Assembly: GCA_024195265.1 (NCBI GenBank)
Contig: JAJLRJ010000007.1
Span: forward strand, 32,947,398 to 33,011,397
DNA length: 64,000 nucleotides
DNA from: Dendrophyllia cribrosa
Lineage: Eukaryota; Cnidaria; Anthozoa; Scleractinia; Dendrophylliidae
Reading direction: 5' to 3'
Positions 10,251-23,150 of this stretch are shown here, piece after piece. The notes under the pieces are model-generated. The model was not told the DNA's origin. It made no database searches and saw nothing but the letters and a program-made list of their open reading frames with translations. How positions within the stretch are numbered: the first letter of the stretch is position 1; each line of letters starts with the position of its first letter. A program made the translations under genes and the position numbers.

Positions 10251-12039
10251 ATGCGCTGCTATATTTTTTTGCTGGGTACGTCTAGCCTACTTTATTTTAT
10301 TCACAGAACACAAATTGCAGCATTTACTTCGACTAGATACTATAATATGTTCACATACGAACGCGGCTTCCACCTTCCAGTGACATGAACAGCAATTCAT
10401 AATAACATCAGTTGCTGCTGCCAAGTTGCCGCCTTGCAAAGAATGTTTATAGACTAAAACCGGCTACGAGTTGCTATGTGCAGAGGTTGATATGTAATTT
10501 TAAGTAGTTCCTGTTATCGTGTTTTATAAACCTTATTTCATTCCAGTTATAATCCCCATCTCCCATCCCTACTAAACCCCTTACGAAGAAACGCAAGAAG
10601 ACTTCTTGATAAGATTTTACTGCATGCTTATTCTCTTAAAAATGATAGAGCAAATTTACCCTACTGGTCGATCAATATGGCTTGCGTCCTTTTGAGAGGA
10701 GTCAAAAGCATCCAATCAAGTGATCAATCTTAAATCATTGTCTAACATGATTTGAAAAAAAGTTCTTAATTAGTATTGAACAACAATGTGCTTCAAGCAA
10801 AATTGCAGTATACGTAGAACATGTACTCATCTCTTAGGCGACAATATAGTTATTATTTCAGTCGAATCTATAAATGATAACTGAAGCGAGCGACACCCAT
10901 TATTATTATTTTTTGCTTACTTAACTTTAACAACGGCAGAAAAGTGTTTCTTTAGAAAAATCCAATTCCAGATTTCGTTTTCTAAACACCAGATCGATTT
11001 TGCTCTCTTGGCTATGATCCAAAAACAGACTATGAATCGTTTTGAAACACAATGGAGAATTGGAAATAAATATGTATACGACGGATGTGAAAAGAAAACA
11101 CACAGCCAGCGGCAATTTGAATCATTGAGCATTACGAACTGCTCCGTGGAGTCTGTTTATTCCATCTTTTTATCCCTTTTAGACAATTGCTTTTTTAAAA
11201 AACAAAGACTCGAAATGACCAAATGTTTTATCAAAATTTGTAGATTTTTACGAATATATTCTTGAAATCTTTCCTTTAACAGCTTCATAAGAAATCATAT
11301 TATCATTTTTTAATAACTAAAATGTTTTGTATATAAAAGAAAATGATTAGATGATTGGAGGATTTCTGTACGTTAATGAAGCCGTGCCATAAGTTGCATT
11401 GAAGAAAGCAAAGACGCACAATAACATGTGCGTCTAAATGTTCTCCAAACCAATTTAAGAGTCTGTTCACGAGAGGAATAATAATTGACAGGAATAATAT
11501 GAAATTACACGAACTTTAAGTTTTCAGTTCCTAAGGTTTCCAGCAATTGTTGGATGAAATTAGATTAGAATCCATTACATTCTGTTAGTTTGAGAGAAGT
11601 CTCTTGTCAGTGCATTTTTTAGGGATATTTTTGGGTTTTACCCCTGGGAATTGAGGTGGGGCCTCTAATACTCCAGAGAATGGTCAGGGGACCGAACCAC
11701 TTTGGTTTCTTGAATAACATAGTGAACCTAAAAATCTGTGAAAGTTTGAAAGAAATCGATGAGATGGCATGTGTCACGTCTGCCTGGTCCTCTCGTGGAC
11801 GGACTCTTAATTACTAAAGCCATATTTCATGGTTTGTGTTCTTTTTACTTTGGCTAGCTGCTTGAAACTTGTCACAGTTTTCTCGGCACTATTTGGCGGA
11901 CACTTTGTTATCGAAAACCAACTCCTAAAAGCTAAAAGCAACATCTAAAAGCTTTCAGCTGTTTCTCAGTTTAACAGTCGGCTGTCAATTTGCTACGCAC
12001 TCCACCGAAACACGTTTTTACATGTTAAGAACTGTACGC
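10251..12039. other. non-coding stretch
   Basis: AT-rich, with an ORF of 85 residues (11008-11265) that shows no recognisable domain and overlaps ORFs on the opposite strand. I see no transposon ends, RNA gene or convincing exon here. Confidence 0.4.
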
Positions 12040-12119
12040 GTAGAAATGTTCATAGTACATGTGAAAGGATACCAGCGTTCTGCATTGTATTGTCGAAGTG
12101 AATCGAAGCAGGATTGAAG
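12040..12119 (+). other. relic non-coding first exon (paralogue of 40.5 kb)
   Basis: The end GAATCGAAGCAGGATTGAAG followed by GTAAGTTCTC at 12120 closely matches 40514-40544, where the same exon-donor arrangement precedes the secreted-protein gene at 42894. Similarity continues for several hundred bases into the intron. No matching coding exons are found downstream of 12.1 kb, so this looks like a partial duplicate. Confidence 0.4.
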
Positions 12120-12269
12120 GTAAGTTCTCAATTCTTGATCTGTTTAAAATATCCATTTTAATTATTTTGCACCATGTTCAAACTTACCCAAATCCTACCC
12201 TAAATCTAGACCTATGCTGAATAACAACAAACATTTTTGGACTAATATATGAAGAAAAGATTCTGTGCT

Positions 12270-13025
12270 GAAAATTATACTATTTCTTAACGACCCTGAG
12301 AACAACGAATCCATGCTTGACATGGGATTTGAAAAGGGGACACAAAATTGCTACCTCTCGATCGACTCACTGCCATTTTTCCTCTTTAAATACGATTTTT
12401 TCACGTAGTAGTTTAGACAATCCTGGCAGTTTGGCGATAGCAAGTATTAGCCTCGACGTACATTGGTTCCTGACCGTGGAGAACCATCTGCGTCAAGAGA
12501 ACTAGAAGGGCGCAAAGCTTCACAGCGTAGCCCAAGGAAATGAGATGGGAATTTTTTTGTTGAGTAATGAGACATAAATATATAACTTCATGCGGTATTT
12601 CTGAAAATAGTAATGACTAAATGCTATTCATTTTTATATTAATCATTTAAGCTCTTTTATGAATGTGCTTTACGCAACGCAAGCTTTATGCGTGTTTCGA
12701 GTTAACAAGTCTTGACGTAACGAGAAATTTGTCTGTAAAGAAAACACGTTATTTTGACGGATGGTTCTTTGCCTTTTAATGCATGCATACTCGCGGCATT
12801 CAAATACGTAGATTATTCATTTCAGATGAAACATTTTACGCAACGCCTTAGGTAATCAATTACAGAATTAGGTGTTTAAAGTATACCAAGAAATCATCGT
12901 GTTAATAAGCTTTCGTAAGCAAAAATATAACAAAAACATGTTGTTATCGTTGAAAATGGTCATGATTTGGGAAAGTTACACTTGATGATCACCTGAAGAC
13001 AAAAGGAAATGTGCTTTTGTTAACC
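12270..13025 (+). repeat. segmental duplication, copy B
   Basis: Homologous to 9262-10250 without the MITE. Its first part also resembles 40677-40850 (for example TATTAGCCTCGACG and GTTCCTGACC versus TATTAGCAGCGAC and GTTCCTGGCC). It is therefore part of an older three-way duplication. Confidence 0.6.
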
Positions 13026-13107
13026 ATATTTAACGTGGGTTTTTTTTGGGTCCTGAGCCTGTTTTATTTTTCGGAGGGGTGGGGGGGTTGCACATTGTGC
13101 CCCCTCG

Positions 13108-13440
13108 TAACGTGAAGAATATTAAGGCTATGACAATGAAACCAAGAGGGTACATGGTACGTCCAAAAATGTCTCCTTTGCGGTCCGCACAATGGAACGA
13201 TAACGTCATATGAGGTAGTTATTAGTTAATTACTTACACGGGCGCCATCTTGGGTCTGCGATCTAGGATTTCTGAAATTTTTTCAAAACCTCTTTAAAAC
13301 CGTCTATATTGACTAAATATTAAGTAAAAACAATGAATACACTCTGAATGACGTAAAATGTGAAAGTTATACCAATAAACATTGTTTTTCTTCATTGAAA
13401 TGTAAAAATATGTAAAAATCAGGTCACGTGGTCAGTAAAA
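13108..13440 (+). repeat. half copy of the 35.6-kb foldback element
   Basis: Shares AAGGCTATGACAATGAAA, GGTCCGCACAATGGAACGAT and AAAAACCGTC/GTTATACCAATAAACATT blocks with 35777-36060 in direct orientation. Only one of the two foldback arms is present here. Confidence 0.7.
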
Positions 13441-13922
13441 TGTCAAATCAAATTGTTGTTAGTTAAATTTTAGGGTAAATAACTACGGTATGAGAATCGA
13501 TAGCATGAGAAAAAAATAAGCACATACAATTGCAGAGAAGAATTCAATCCACATGTACTTTCTACCGTGAGAATAAGGGTGCGTTCAGTTGAACGTATTC
13601 CAGAACATGAATACAAAATATGATAAACGCGATTTCATTCGAAATTGGGAGCCATTAGAAAATTAAACATCGACTATTGTATAATAAACATGTTTACAAA
13701 ATTTTATTTATTTTAACCCATAAGCGTGAGTGCCGACCAAAACCGGCCGTGGTTTTATGAAATTGAGGAGAAGTATTCCTTGTCACACCTAGAAAAACTT
13801 AACAAAAACCCCATTCGCTTTACCGTTCAGGTTTATTTGCTTTTTAATTCGTGAAGCGTGGAAGGACTTGTGGCATTAGGGTTAAAAGTTTACTCGATCT
13901 CTCTGCTGTAAACATTGTGTCC

Positions 13923-14015
13923 ATGGCTACGTTGTTGGAGGGAGGTGGTGGGAGTTCGACGCCGGAGTTGGGGGGTCGGTGCAGCAAAGCGCCTAAGAGA
14001 GAAGTGGGTGCGAAG
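13923..14015 (+). CDS. possible orphan first coding exon
   Basis: A start codon in good context (TCCATGG) opens 31 codons that end in phase 0 at a donor-like AAG/GTATGC (14016). The peptide is Gly-rich then basic (ends APKREVGAK). Base composition is clearly more GC-rich than the surroundings, typical of a first exon. No downstream exon could be matched to it, so it may be the start of a gene with small distant exons, or a relic. Confidence 0.3.
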
Positions 14016-14575
14016 GTATGCGGAGCTTAGAGTATTTTATATTCATGAATTGTTTCAAAGAATTCGAAGCTTTTGATTCGATGTCGTTTCCCACTATCGG
14101 CTTCCAACTACAACGTTAACTCGAACTACAAGGATAAAAAACATTCTATACCCCAATACCAATCACAAGTTGTTCTATCGAAAGGTTAAAAAGAATAGCA
14201 TTACATACCAACAAACGACCATTTCCGGAATTATAAGCTCGAACAATGTCTCTTAAAGGAGCTGTTTTCATGGGATGTTGACGTTTTTGGATCAAAACTG
14301 TCCGAAAATTAAAGTAAGTACTTTTGTCATACGCGAAATGCTTATAGAACATTACTAGGAACATATCAAGTGAATTTTCCAAGAGATAATAAACCATACT
14401 CAGAGTTTTAGCGAGCTTTCCAAGACATAAGGCAAATGAAAACTTGGGTTTTTAAACAAGAATATTTAAATAATCAATTTTTAGTGGTATTTTGTCTTTT
14501 AATGAATATCTAGTTTAAATTGATTTTATTTAAACCGCCATTGAACTTTTGGGAAATGGCGCTATAAAATTTGCT

Positions 14576-14612
14576 TATTATTATTATTATTATTTGTTAT
14601 TATTTATTATTG

Positions 14613-14649
<37 letters not shown>
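14576..14649. repeat. (ATT)n microsatellite
   Basis: Nearly continuous TTA/ATT units with a few interruptions. Confidence 0.9.
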
Positions 14650-14650
<1 letters not shown>

Positions 14651-14940
14651 AAGTGAAACCGTAAATAATATATTATAATTAATTTAACATATTCCATAGC
14701 CTATAGTCCAAAAAAGAACTTCAACAACGTTGAAAAAAAATCTGCGCTATTCAAGTAAATCCTGTAAATAAACATATGTGTACACCACATGGCCTGCTTT
14801 TCAAAGGTGCTAATTGTGGTGTTGGGTTCATACTAAATATATAGAATTTGAGGGGGCAGAAAAAAAAATGCGCTGACCCTTAATAGTAAATAGAGGTTAT
14901 TCAGCTTAAAGTTGTGTAATACATATATCTTATTGACCAA

Positions 14941-15177
14941 GCGCGAGGGCCGTACTGGGAGAATATCGGCCCGAGGTCTTGACAGTACGGACCGAGCGCA
15001 GCGAGGTCCGTACAGAAAAGACCGAGGGCCGATATTCTCCCAGTACGGTCCCGAGCAAGCTTGGTTAATAAGAGATTTATTACACGACTCCTGCCGGCGG
15101 GAGGATCGCGCGGGATCATTCGGGACAATGCCCGGTCCAATACTTAGAGAATATTGGACCGGCAATCGAGCATTCTG
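14941..15177. repeat. GC-rich palindromic element
   Basis: 14941-15060 is a long palindrome around GACCGAGCGCAGCGAGGTC: arms share GGGCCGTACTGGGAGAATAT and GGCCGATATTCTCCCAGTAC. A second inverted pair follows (CGGTCCAATA / TATTGGACCG, 15132-15162). It would fold into a strong hairpin and is probably a foldback MITE. Apparent ORFs on both strands are by-products of the palindrome. Confidence 0.65.
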
Positions 15178-16819
15178 ATTGGTTGATTTTAGTTATTAGC
15201 CCTCTGACTGTCTTAGTCGTGTAATAAGGCTGAGTATTTACTGACGAGTAAAAATGCCCAGCCGTATTACACAACTTTTCACTGAATAAATGTTTATTTT
15301 ACGACAGAAATATTCTCCTAAAGGCTACGTTTTTGAAGCTGTTTTTCCTAGTGCACGGTCAGAAGAGTGTAATAACGTGTCATATTTGCACTCGTTTTGA
15401 TGCATATTTGCACTCTAGAATGCTACAATGTATGTCGAATAATAATGTATCATACATTGTACATTTGCACTTGTTTTGGTGCATACAGTATTTGCAATGT
15501 CAAATGCTACATGTATGTTGCATAATAACGCCATATACATTGATTTATAATACAGCAGTATTTGAAAAAAATATATATTTATTTAAATTTCAATCTTATG
15601 ATAATACATTAAAAAGACTTTCCGACACACATAAAAGGTAATTGAGTCGACAAAATCTACTGGTCATTATTATTAAACAATTGTCATTTTCCATATCTTC
15701 CCTATATCAGTGTACATTCACTTGGAAGATGACAAAGCTTTAGAAAAAAGTAAGATCATTGTCATGATGCTTAAACTCTCTATTTTGTATGATCTGGGGA
15801 TGATCAAACCGTACATGTACATGTAATAAAACCAATTCACTAAGAAGAATGTCCTATCCATCAAGTGATCTAAATCACTTTGACAGCTCCTCAGTTTTTT
15901 TGTTTATTACTTTAATTTGCTATTTGTTTTCATGTTTTTTAAGAAAGAAAGAAAGTTTCAATGTACATGTACCTCAATACAACCTTAAATTTTTGCAATA
16001 ATCACTGGGTGGCCATTTTCGCAGCACCCAAAAATGGCCACAGACAGAACCGCAGAAACCAATGTACCCTGGTTGAGAACAACCCTTAATGATTTAAAGG
16101 GAATGTCAGATAATTACACTACAACGCTTTTTACAAACAGACAGTATCATTATTAATTGTAAAAAATTTCCTTCACTGTTTCAGTCGTAGAAAATCCACC
16201 TTATGCTTATACTGAATATACCAAGGGATGCCTCTTCAACAGTCTGTTGATTACAAATAGAAAACTTTTAATTTAAGCATGTTTGCACTTATTGTTTATG
16301 TGCATCCTTACTGCACATACAGTTTGTCACAATGCCATCCTACATCATGCAACTCAGCCTGTGCACAGAGGAAGAAAACTAACCACATGAACGGTTGGTA
16401 GCCATTGCATTAACTTTGCTAAATAAAAGTTGGTGTCACCTCCATTTTTTTGCATTTTTTTTTAACTCATTTATTTATCGGGGACATTTGATTAGCATAA
16501 ATACACACTGTGGCTAGTTTAAACACTACCCTGCCCCCCTCACATGAGTTAACCCCCCCCCCCCCCCCCCCCACCAAGGGCCATAAATACATGTATTCTA
16601 AATACAATTGTATTCAGTTTTCTTACTTTTCTTCATTAAGAACCATCTTCCTAAGAACTCATGGATCAAAACGTTTTGGCTGAATGAAATTGGCAATGCA
16701 ATTACTGTCGATATGCAATGAAAGAGACAATTTCTTGCAAGTTATGTTCTGAGCATGTGTAGTCCATATAATAGACAATGATAACATAATAGGTAAAAGA
16801 CAATGGGTTTCTTTTCCTT
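15178..16819. other. non-coding stretch with poly-C run
   Basis: Contains loosely repeated phrases ATATTTGCACTCGTTTTGATGC (15384-15500) and a C-run near 16552-16572. TACATGTAC words are common (15810-15825, 15960-15972). No gene is supported. Confidence 0.4.
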
Positions 16820-16849
16820 ATTAGTATTCTTTGTATAAAGAATACTAAT
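16820..16849. repeat. 30-bp near-perfect palindrome
   Basis: ATTAGTATTCTTT at the left is mirrored by AAAGAATACTAAT, around GTAT. It is a possible cruciform or the centre of a small MITE. Confidence 0.6.
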
Positions 16850-17358
16850 GTTGGTAGTAATTATTCAGGATTCTTAGTACAACAAATACTGTACTACTGT
16901 TTTACAATATCTATGTATATGGAATCTTCTCCAACAAAAATAATTAGCAACCAACAGTTTAGCAAGTAAGCCGTTATTTGAATGACACCAGCGCCCACGT
17001 GTAAATTGGTAGGAAAGCGAGTGGTTCAGAGATGCAAGCTGCTCATTTCTACTCATTCACTGCCACTGAATAAAAATTGTTAGACATTTTAACCACTGTA
17101 CCTGTCAACTTTGGTATAGCATTTTTCATGGATTATTTTTTTCCTCAGAACTTTAAAATACCAAAACTTTCGACAGTTGCCGGGAAGCCATGGTCACCTC
17201 ATCGAAGCCAGTGTGGCACATGCGCTGTATGCTAATCAGTCTACTTGTTTTTCTTGTATGCTAATATCCTCTTTGCACAAAAAGCACATTTGTTTGATCT
17301 CCGTAGGGACATGCTTTTGGCGGTTCGTGTTTGAAGCCGTTCAAAACACTCACAGCAC

Positions 17359-17421
17359 GTGTTTTATCAAGTCTAAAAATTCTCGCGCTTCGCGCTTAAA
17401 TTTTTAAACTTGATAAAACAC
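17359..17421. repeat. 63-bp hairpin
   Basis: Arms GTGTTTTATCAAGT and ACTTGATAAAACAC enclose a second inverted pair around CGCGCTTCGCGC. A strong stem-loop; no gene assignment. Confidence 0.6.
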
Positions 17422-17739
17422 TGCTGTTCGTGTTTTAAACATTACATAAACATGCATGTAATATAAACCCACAACCAATTATTCTTATTTACATGGAAAC
17501 TAATATATTAACAATTTTAAATTAACATACATGTACCTTAGAAAGATCACACATTTGCAATGAGTTTACAATGTGGTAGACTTTTATGTCCATAACCCAT
17601 GACAGTACATGTAAAGTATGTGATGTTTCCTGGGAGAAACAATTTAATTAATATAGGAAGTGAGCATCTTGAATTGATTGATGAATTTTTCAGACATAAA
17701 AAAGGATTAACTGCTGGTATACATGTACCTACTGTAGTT

Positions 17740-17913
17740 CAGGGCTGTCACTAAGGGCTGGGTGCCAGGGATTTCCCCTGGCTACTATGAGCATGACCCC
17801 ATACTTTCATAGGAAAATAGAGGGAAAATAGAACCAAAAGAACTCCCCAACTGTTTGATTGCCTGCCTACTAATTGCATTTACCCAACAACTTGAATCTT
17901 AGTGACAGCTCTG
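17740..17913. repeat. MITE, 174 bp
   Basis: Terminal inverted repeats CAGGGCTGTCACTAAG and CTTAGTGACAGCTCTG. No ORF inside. Confidence 0.6.
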
Positions 17914-20232
17914 CTAGCTGAATATCGTAATTATTATTAATACAATGTAGTAACATTAAATTATTCTTTCACTTTAAGCAAGGCACTGGGGCTTGTAAAA
18001 ACAGTCTGCAATTTGATTGCCTTTCTACAGGTAAACAAAGAACTAATTGTTTGAGTTCATGTATATACTTAAGCACTTTACATTTAAGCATTTCATTTTT
18101 TCCAAGGAGTGGAGTAGACAAGTTCCTTACTGCAGAACACAAGGGTGAAAAAAAAAAGCATCTTTAGATTCCTAATTGTACATGTACATGTAACTGACAA
18201 TGACAGAAGAGCAAGGCTGATGAAACATGTCTTGCAGAATTGAAACTGTGGTTCTCTTATTACAAAGTACCAGTTACAATTTTAGATCTTTCTTCATGTA
18301 GCATCCTTGTATTGGTTTAAATTAATTTTGAGTCAAATTTGGTTAATCCTGTATGGAGATCCAAGATTGTAAACTCTTGGCTGATTTGATACCATCACAA
18401 TCATATGACCTATCTTAAAGTATATATTAAATCTTTATTACTCATGGCATAGCCGAGGAAGAAGTTATAATTGATTTTTGTCTCACTGATCTGATTAATT
18501 GACAAATTATTGAGGCCTTGTGATCTCGTGGCCTCGTGTGTTAACTTGAGAAGCAGAAAGAAGAATAACTAGCCTGCGGACAGGCTTCCACTCGGACGGC
18601 GGGGTCATGCGAAGAAGGGAAGCCTGCACGCATCCTTCAAAATCGCAGCTGCCGCCCACCAGAACCCGCGGATTGCTTTAGCTTGTCAACTGTCAAATTT
18701 TAACCAATCAGCACGCCCCGGAAGTCAAAATTCAAAATCAAGGTAAACAAATGATGATACACATGAAATCTAGGCGCCCGGTCGCTCGCGAGCGCCATGT
18801 CTCACAGATAAACTCCCAAAATTACCATACTTTCAGCCTCTGCAATTCAATACCTTAAAGCGGATAAAATCATTATAAATAAGAGTACGTTGTTTTGTTA
18901 CAGTTAGCCGAAAACCATCTCCGAGTTATTTATAGTTCTTGTCACTTCGCTTCGCCGTGTTTGTTTACACACACAATTTCAGCGGTCGGTCGTAGTTAAA
19001 AAAAAATCCTTCAGAAGGTGTAAAACAAGTAAAACCGTCTGCTAAAATAATTCAAAAGCCGTTAGCAACGAAAAATAATTCATGAACGTTTCATTAGTCA
19101 CGAACGAATTGGTCATTCAGCTGATCGTTCAGCTGGCATTTCTGGGACTCCAGGACATGCACTGCACGTTAACTCTGATCGCAAACCCGCCATAGAATTC
19201 AGAACTCCTTGTGAAGATAAAACAAAAATCCGCTGCCTCCCCAGGCAAACTACCAAGAAGCTTATTGAATGGCGATTCAACTCATTCAAGACATGTTTAT
19301 TATATATATTTAAACTTTACGCAAGACAATGCGGGGCATTCATGGATGGATAGGGCTGTTTGATATTGTGTTCACCGCTTATTGCCACATGGGAATTTTT
19401 GTTCCAGCAAGTTTTGTGTTTTATATAACTTTGCATTTCAGTCAGCGATGGCGGTTTCCAGTGTCAGCTACTGAATGTAGTTTTACTTTTTAGACACAAT
19501 TTCATGTTTCTCTAGAAAAGCAATTAAAACATTTGGGAATCAAATACTGCAATGGGTTAAAGACACCACAAGTTCAAGCTGTGTACAGCTTCTTGTTTAA
19601 TTATACCAAGTTTCATTGTCACAGCTTTCATACTATTGATATTACATGGGAGGACAGAGGGAATCCCCTAATGCACAGTCCAATGAAAGGGCTCTAAGAG
19701 CCATGCATCTCATGAATACGAAATAGCGTAAGGATAATTTTAGTTGTTCTTGATGTTTTGTAATTTAGCAGCGTCACTGTGATAATTAACACATCTTAGG
19801 ATGACAGAAATATCCATTGTGTGAAACGAGACAGCTGGATGAGCCGAGTAAGCAAGCAATGACAGCAATACAGTGACATTTCCCCTAAATGCTCCAAATC
19901 CATTTGAAATCCACAAATTGGTTATAATTTTCCATTTAATACTAAGTTGGAAGTCCAAGAATTGAAGAACAAACAGAGTTTAAAATATTTTAAACATTTT
20001 TGCATGACATAAATATGCACCAAATCATACAAAATCACATGTAACATAAGTTATATAACATCCGCTCACATGTACACTCTGCTATATTAAACTCACGTGC
20101 CTTATATTCATTTGTGTCTCTTTAGAAATCTAATTATTTCTACCAGCTGCTTCTAAAAATATTGTAGAAAGAACTCTGAGTTATAACACATGCTGCAAGA
20201 TTGGGCATTATTAAAGGGACACTGTCACGGGT
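17914..20232. other. non-coding stretch with a GC-richer island
   Basis: 18560-18990 is relatively CpG-rich (for example GGCGCCCGGTCGCTCGCGAG near 18772) and could be promoter DNA, but no first exon can be defined. The remainder is AT-rich without supported features. Confidence 0.35.
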
Positions 20233-20332
20233 TGACATGCGCCGGCTCTCGTCCGATCACCGAAGTTAAGCCCTGTCGGGCAAGGTTAGTACTTGGAGGG
20301 GTGACCGCCTGGGAATACCTCCTGTCGTAGGC
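20233..20332 (+). rRNA. 5S rRNA-like sequence, 5'-truncated
   Basis: About 100 nt match the 5S rRNA plan: CTCGTCCGATCACCGAAGTT, a box-A-like AAGTTAAGC, then GGTTAGTACTTGGAGGGGTG and ACCGCCTGGGAATAC, ending GTCGTAGGCT. The internal polymerase III promoter region is therefore present. The first 15-20 nt, which should pair with GTCGTAGGC to close helix I, are replaced by ACTGTCACGGGT. The upstream phrase AAAGGGACACTGTC also occurs at 45594, so this is more likely a 5S-derived pseudogene or SINE-like head than a functional gene. Confidence 0.6.
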
Positions 20333-21129
20333 TCATCATTTTTCTTTCCTTTACTCCCTTTCATTTTTCAATTTTTTGGTTCCGTCAAGGAGCCTCTCGT
20401 CCTGAGGAGGGCAAACTGAAGCCAAAGTCATGAAAGTCAGGGTGTAACATGTCAATAATTTCAATAGTCTATAAAAATAGATCGTTGTAGATTGAATTCA
20501 ATACTAATCAATCGACAAATATCGGAATTTGATAAAAGCCAATCACACGATTTCTTGTGATTATCGATTTTTTTTACAGTTTGATTTTGATCGATTTCGA
20601 TCAACAAGTATCGAAATATAAAAAATGAAATGGGCAAACGCGGATAAACGAAGCAGGATCGGCTATGTCAAGACTTTATTTTACCGATTTTACACTGTAA
20701 TTGGAAGCTCAAATAAACACAAGCTGAAATCAGAAACTACTCTTTTCTTCCAGTAAAAGTGATTCATTTTCATGTCATGTATTATTTTATGTCTCATCAG
20801 TGATTTATGCATCTCATTTTTATGCTATTTCTTGATCGCCGCCTTCTGTCATGCTGTCTCACGCTGCTTCTGTCCTGTTCTCATTAAACCTGATTAAACT
20901 CCAAACGCGTTCCAAACTAAAATGTGGTATTACGATTTAGACAAAATCGGTGTAAAATTACCATTACTCACAGAATAAGTTTGCCATTCCGAAAGACACT
21001 GGCTAATTGGACGGAGAAAAATGGGGCTTCCGTCAAATTCATGAGAAACAAAACAACAATTTTTCTGATTCAGTTAAAGTTTATCATTTTATTCACTGTA
21101 CCTCTTCTCTCCTTATATTGTTACAAATC

Positions 21130-21885
21130 TGGTAAATATTCAGAAATTCTGATCCCCCCATTAACAAATCGAACAAACACAGCTATACACATCTTATTCT
21201 AAAAGGATTCAGAAATTCTGATCCCCCCGTAAATTAACCGGCCTAAAACAGCTATATACATCTAATTCTTAAAAAATCAGAAATTCTGATCCCCCCGTCA
21301 GTTAATCGAACAAAAACAGCTATATACATCTTATTCTAAAAAAATTCAGAAATTCTGATCCCCCCGTCAGTCAACCGAACAAAAACAGCTATATATATCT
21401 TATTCTTAAAAATTCAGAAATTCTGATCCCCCCGTCAGTCAACTGAACAAAAACAGCTATATACATCTTATTCTTAAAAATTCAGAAATTCTGATCCCCC
21501 CCGTCAGTTAACCGAACAAAAACAGCTATATACATCTAATTCTTAAAAATTCAGAAATTCTGATCCCCCCGTAGATTAACCGAACAAAAACAGCTATATA
21601 CATCTAATTCTTCAAAAATTCAGAAATTCTGATCCCCCCGTCAGTTAACCGAACAAACACAGCTATATACATCTTATTCCAAAAAATTCAGAAATTCTGA
21701 TCCCCCCGTCAGTTAACCGAACAAAAACAGCTATATTCATCTAATTCTTAAAAATTCAGAAATTCTGATCCCCCCTGTCAATTGACCGAACAAAAACAGC
21801 AATTCACAATGTAGTCTAGAAGGATTCAGAATTTCTGACCCCCATCAATTAACCAAACAAAAACAGCTATACACTAATTTTAAAA
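21130..21885 (+). repeat. 64-bp satellite array, left arm
   Basis: About 12 tandem units with core TTCAGAAATTCTGATCCCCC, then GTCAGTTAACCGAACAAAAA and CAGCTATATACATC. TCAGAAATTCTGA is itself palindromic. The last units are diverged, as at array edges. Confidence 0.9.
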
Positions 21886-22215
21886 TGCTTCAGCGAACAG
21901 ATCAAACTTTTTTCGTAAAAATGTGACAGTTTGGAAATGAATTTATCATTTGCTTGACACAAAAAAAATTAAAAACCTAAAAATCACTCGTGAAAACTTA
22001 ACCTGGACAGCCAGATGACCCTTGCGTGACCAGACATGAATGCAAAAATGATATTCCACTGTCACAGTCTCTAAACACTGTTACACAGCCAACGAGAAGG
22101 GTTGCCTGTATAGTATGCAAACGGCAAAAACAACAGAGCCAGGCAACCGTTCTAGGCGGGTTACTCCCTGCATGAAAACAGGTCCTTACATGTCATTAAA
22201 ACGGCATCTATTTCT
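21886..22215. other. non-coding stretch
   Basis: Unique AT-rich sequence between the left satellite array and the TTAA-flanked element. Nothing recognised. Confidence 0.4.
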
Positions 22216-22219
22216 TTAA

Positions 22220-22817
22220 GGTGGCTCATGATAGTTCCTAGCTTTTTTGATCACTTATACTGTCAATTATTTATCAGTTGAAGCTACAATGGTGGTATAA
22301 AACAATGGCCAGTCATTGGTGAACAAGTTATAGTGATGTCTCTTTTATGATTTAACAGGTTACCATATTAACGGTATAACCTTTTAAAGACACCCTTAAT
22401 TTTAGCTTTAAGTACCTATTGCTAAAAAAACCGAGCTCTGTGACCCCCATTTTTTATTATTGAATTGCAATAAACATGTTACATGTACAGTAGGTTTCAA
22501 CTTTGTGCAAAGTTCAAAAAATTATTGTGAAGAGATTCATAGTCACCTTAAATCAATGCTAATTACAATTTACTAATAAAAAAATGGGGGGTCACCAAGC
22601 CCATTTTTTAATAATATTAGCACTTAAAGCTAAATTTAAGGGTGTCTTTAACAAGTTATACTGTTACTATCATGGTAACCTGCTACATCATGATGATCAC
22701 TATAACTTGTTCAACAATGACTGGGCATTTGTTTGATACCATTGTAGCGCCAACTAATAAAGTGTGGAAGTATTGATTGTAAGTACTGGAAATTATTAGA
22801 AACTGTCGTCAGCCACC
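22220..22817. mobile_element. 600-bp foldback MITE with TTAA duplication
   Basis: Flanked by TTAA (22216-22219 and 22818-22821). The two halves are extended inverted copies: GGTGGCTCATGATAGTTCCT mirrors TAGAAACTGTCGTCAGCCACC, and deeper GGTTACCAT, AAAGACACCC and AATGGGGG words occur on both sides. TTAA targets suggest a piggyBac-class mobiliser, but the ends are not decisive. Confidence 0.65.
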
Positions 22818-23150
22818 TTAAAGGAAATTCAGAATGCTCATAAACAAGAACCAAACAATAAGAGAAATTTTCCTACACATGTAAATGTACTGACAGTGAA
22901 ACTGTTTGTGAAACAGTTATTACATGTAGGTGTGCTGTTTAACCCTTTAAACCCCAATAGTGATCAGCATCAAATTTTTTCTTATTATATCAATTCTTAA
23001 TCAATCAGAGGTTAGGAGAATTAAGGATTTGATCCCCCAGGATGAATTCTCATAAAATTTTAACAAATTATAAGAAATGCATGTGGGCAAGAAAGAAGAA
23101 GTTTCAAACTGTTTTGATTTTGGAGATTAAAGGGTTAAATACACCTTATT

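Noticed and set aside
14833..15178. Overlapping ORFs on both strands rich in Gly/Pro/Arg
   Set aside because: They come from the GC-rich palindrome, which reads open both ways.
20233..20332. Intact functional 5S rRNA gene
   Set aside because: The 5' strand of helix I is missing and a repeat-like sequence takes its place.
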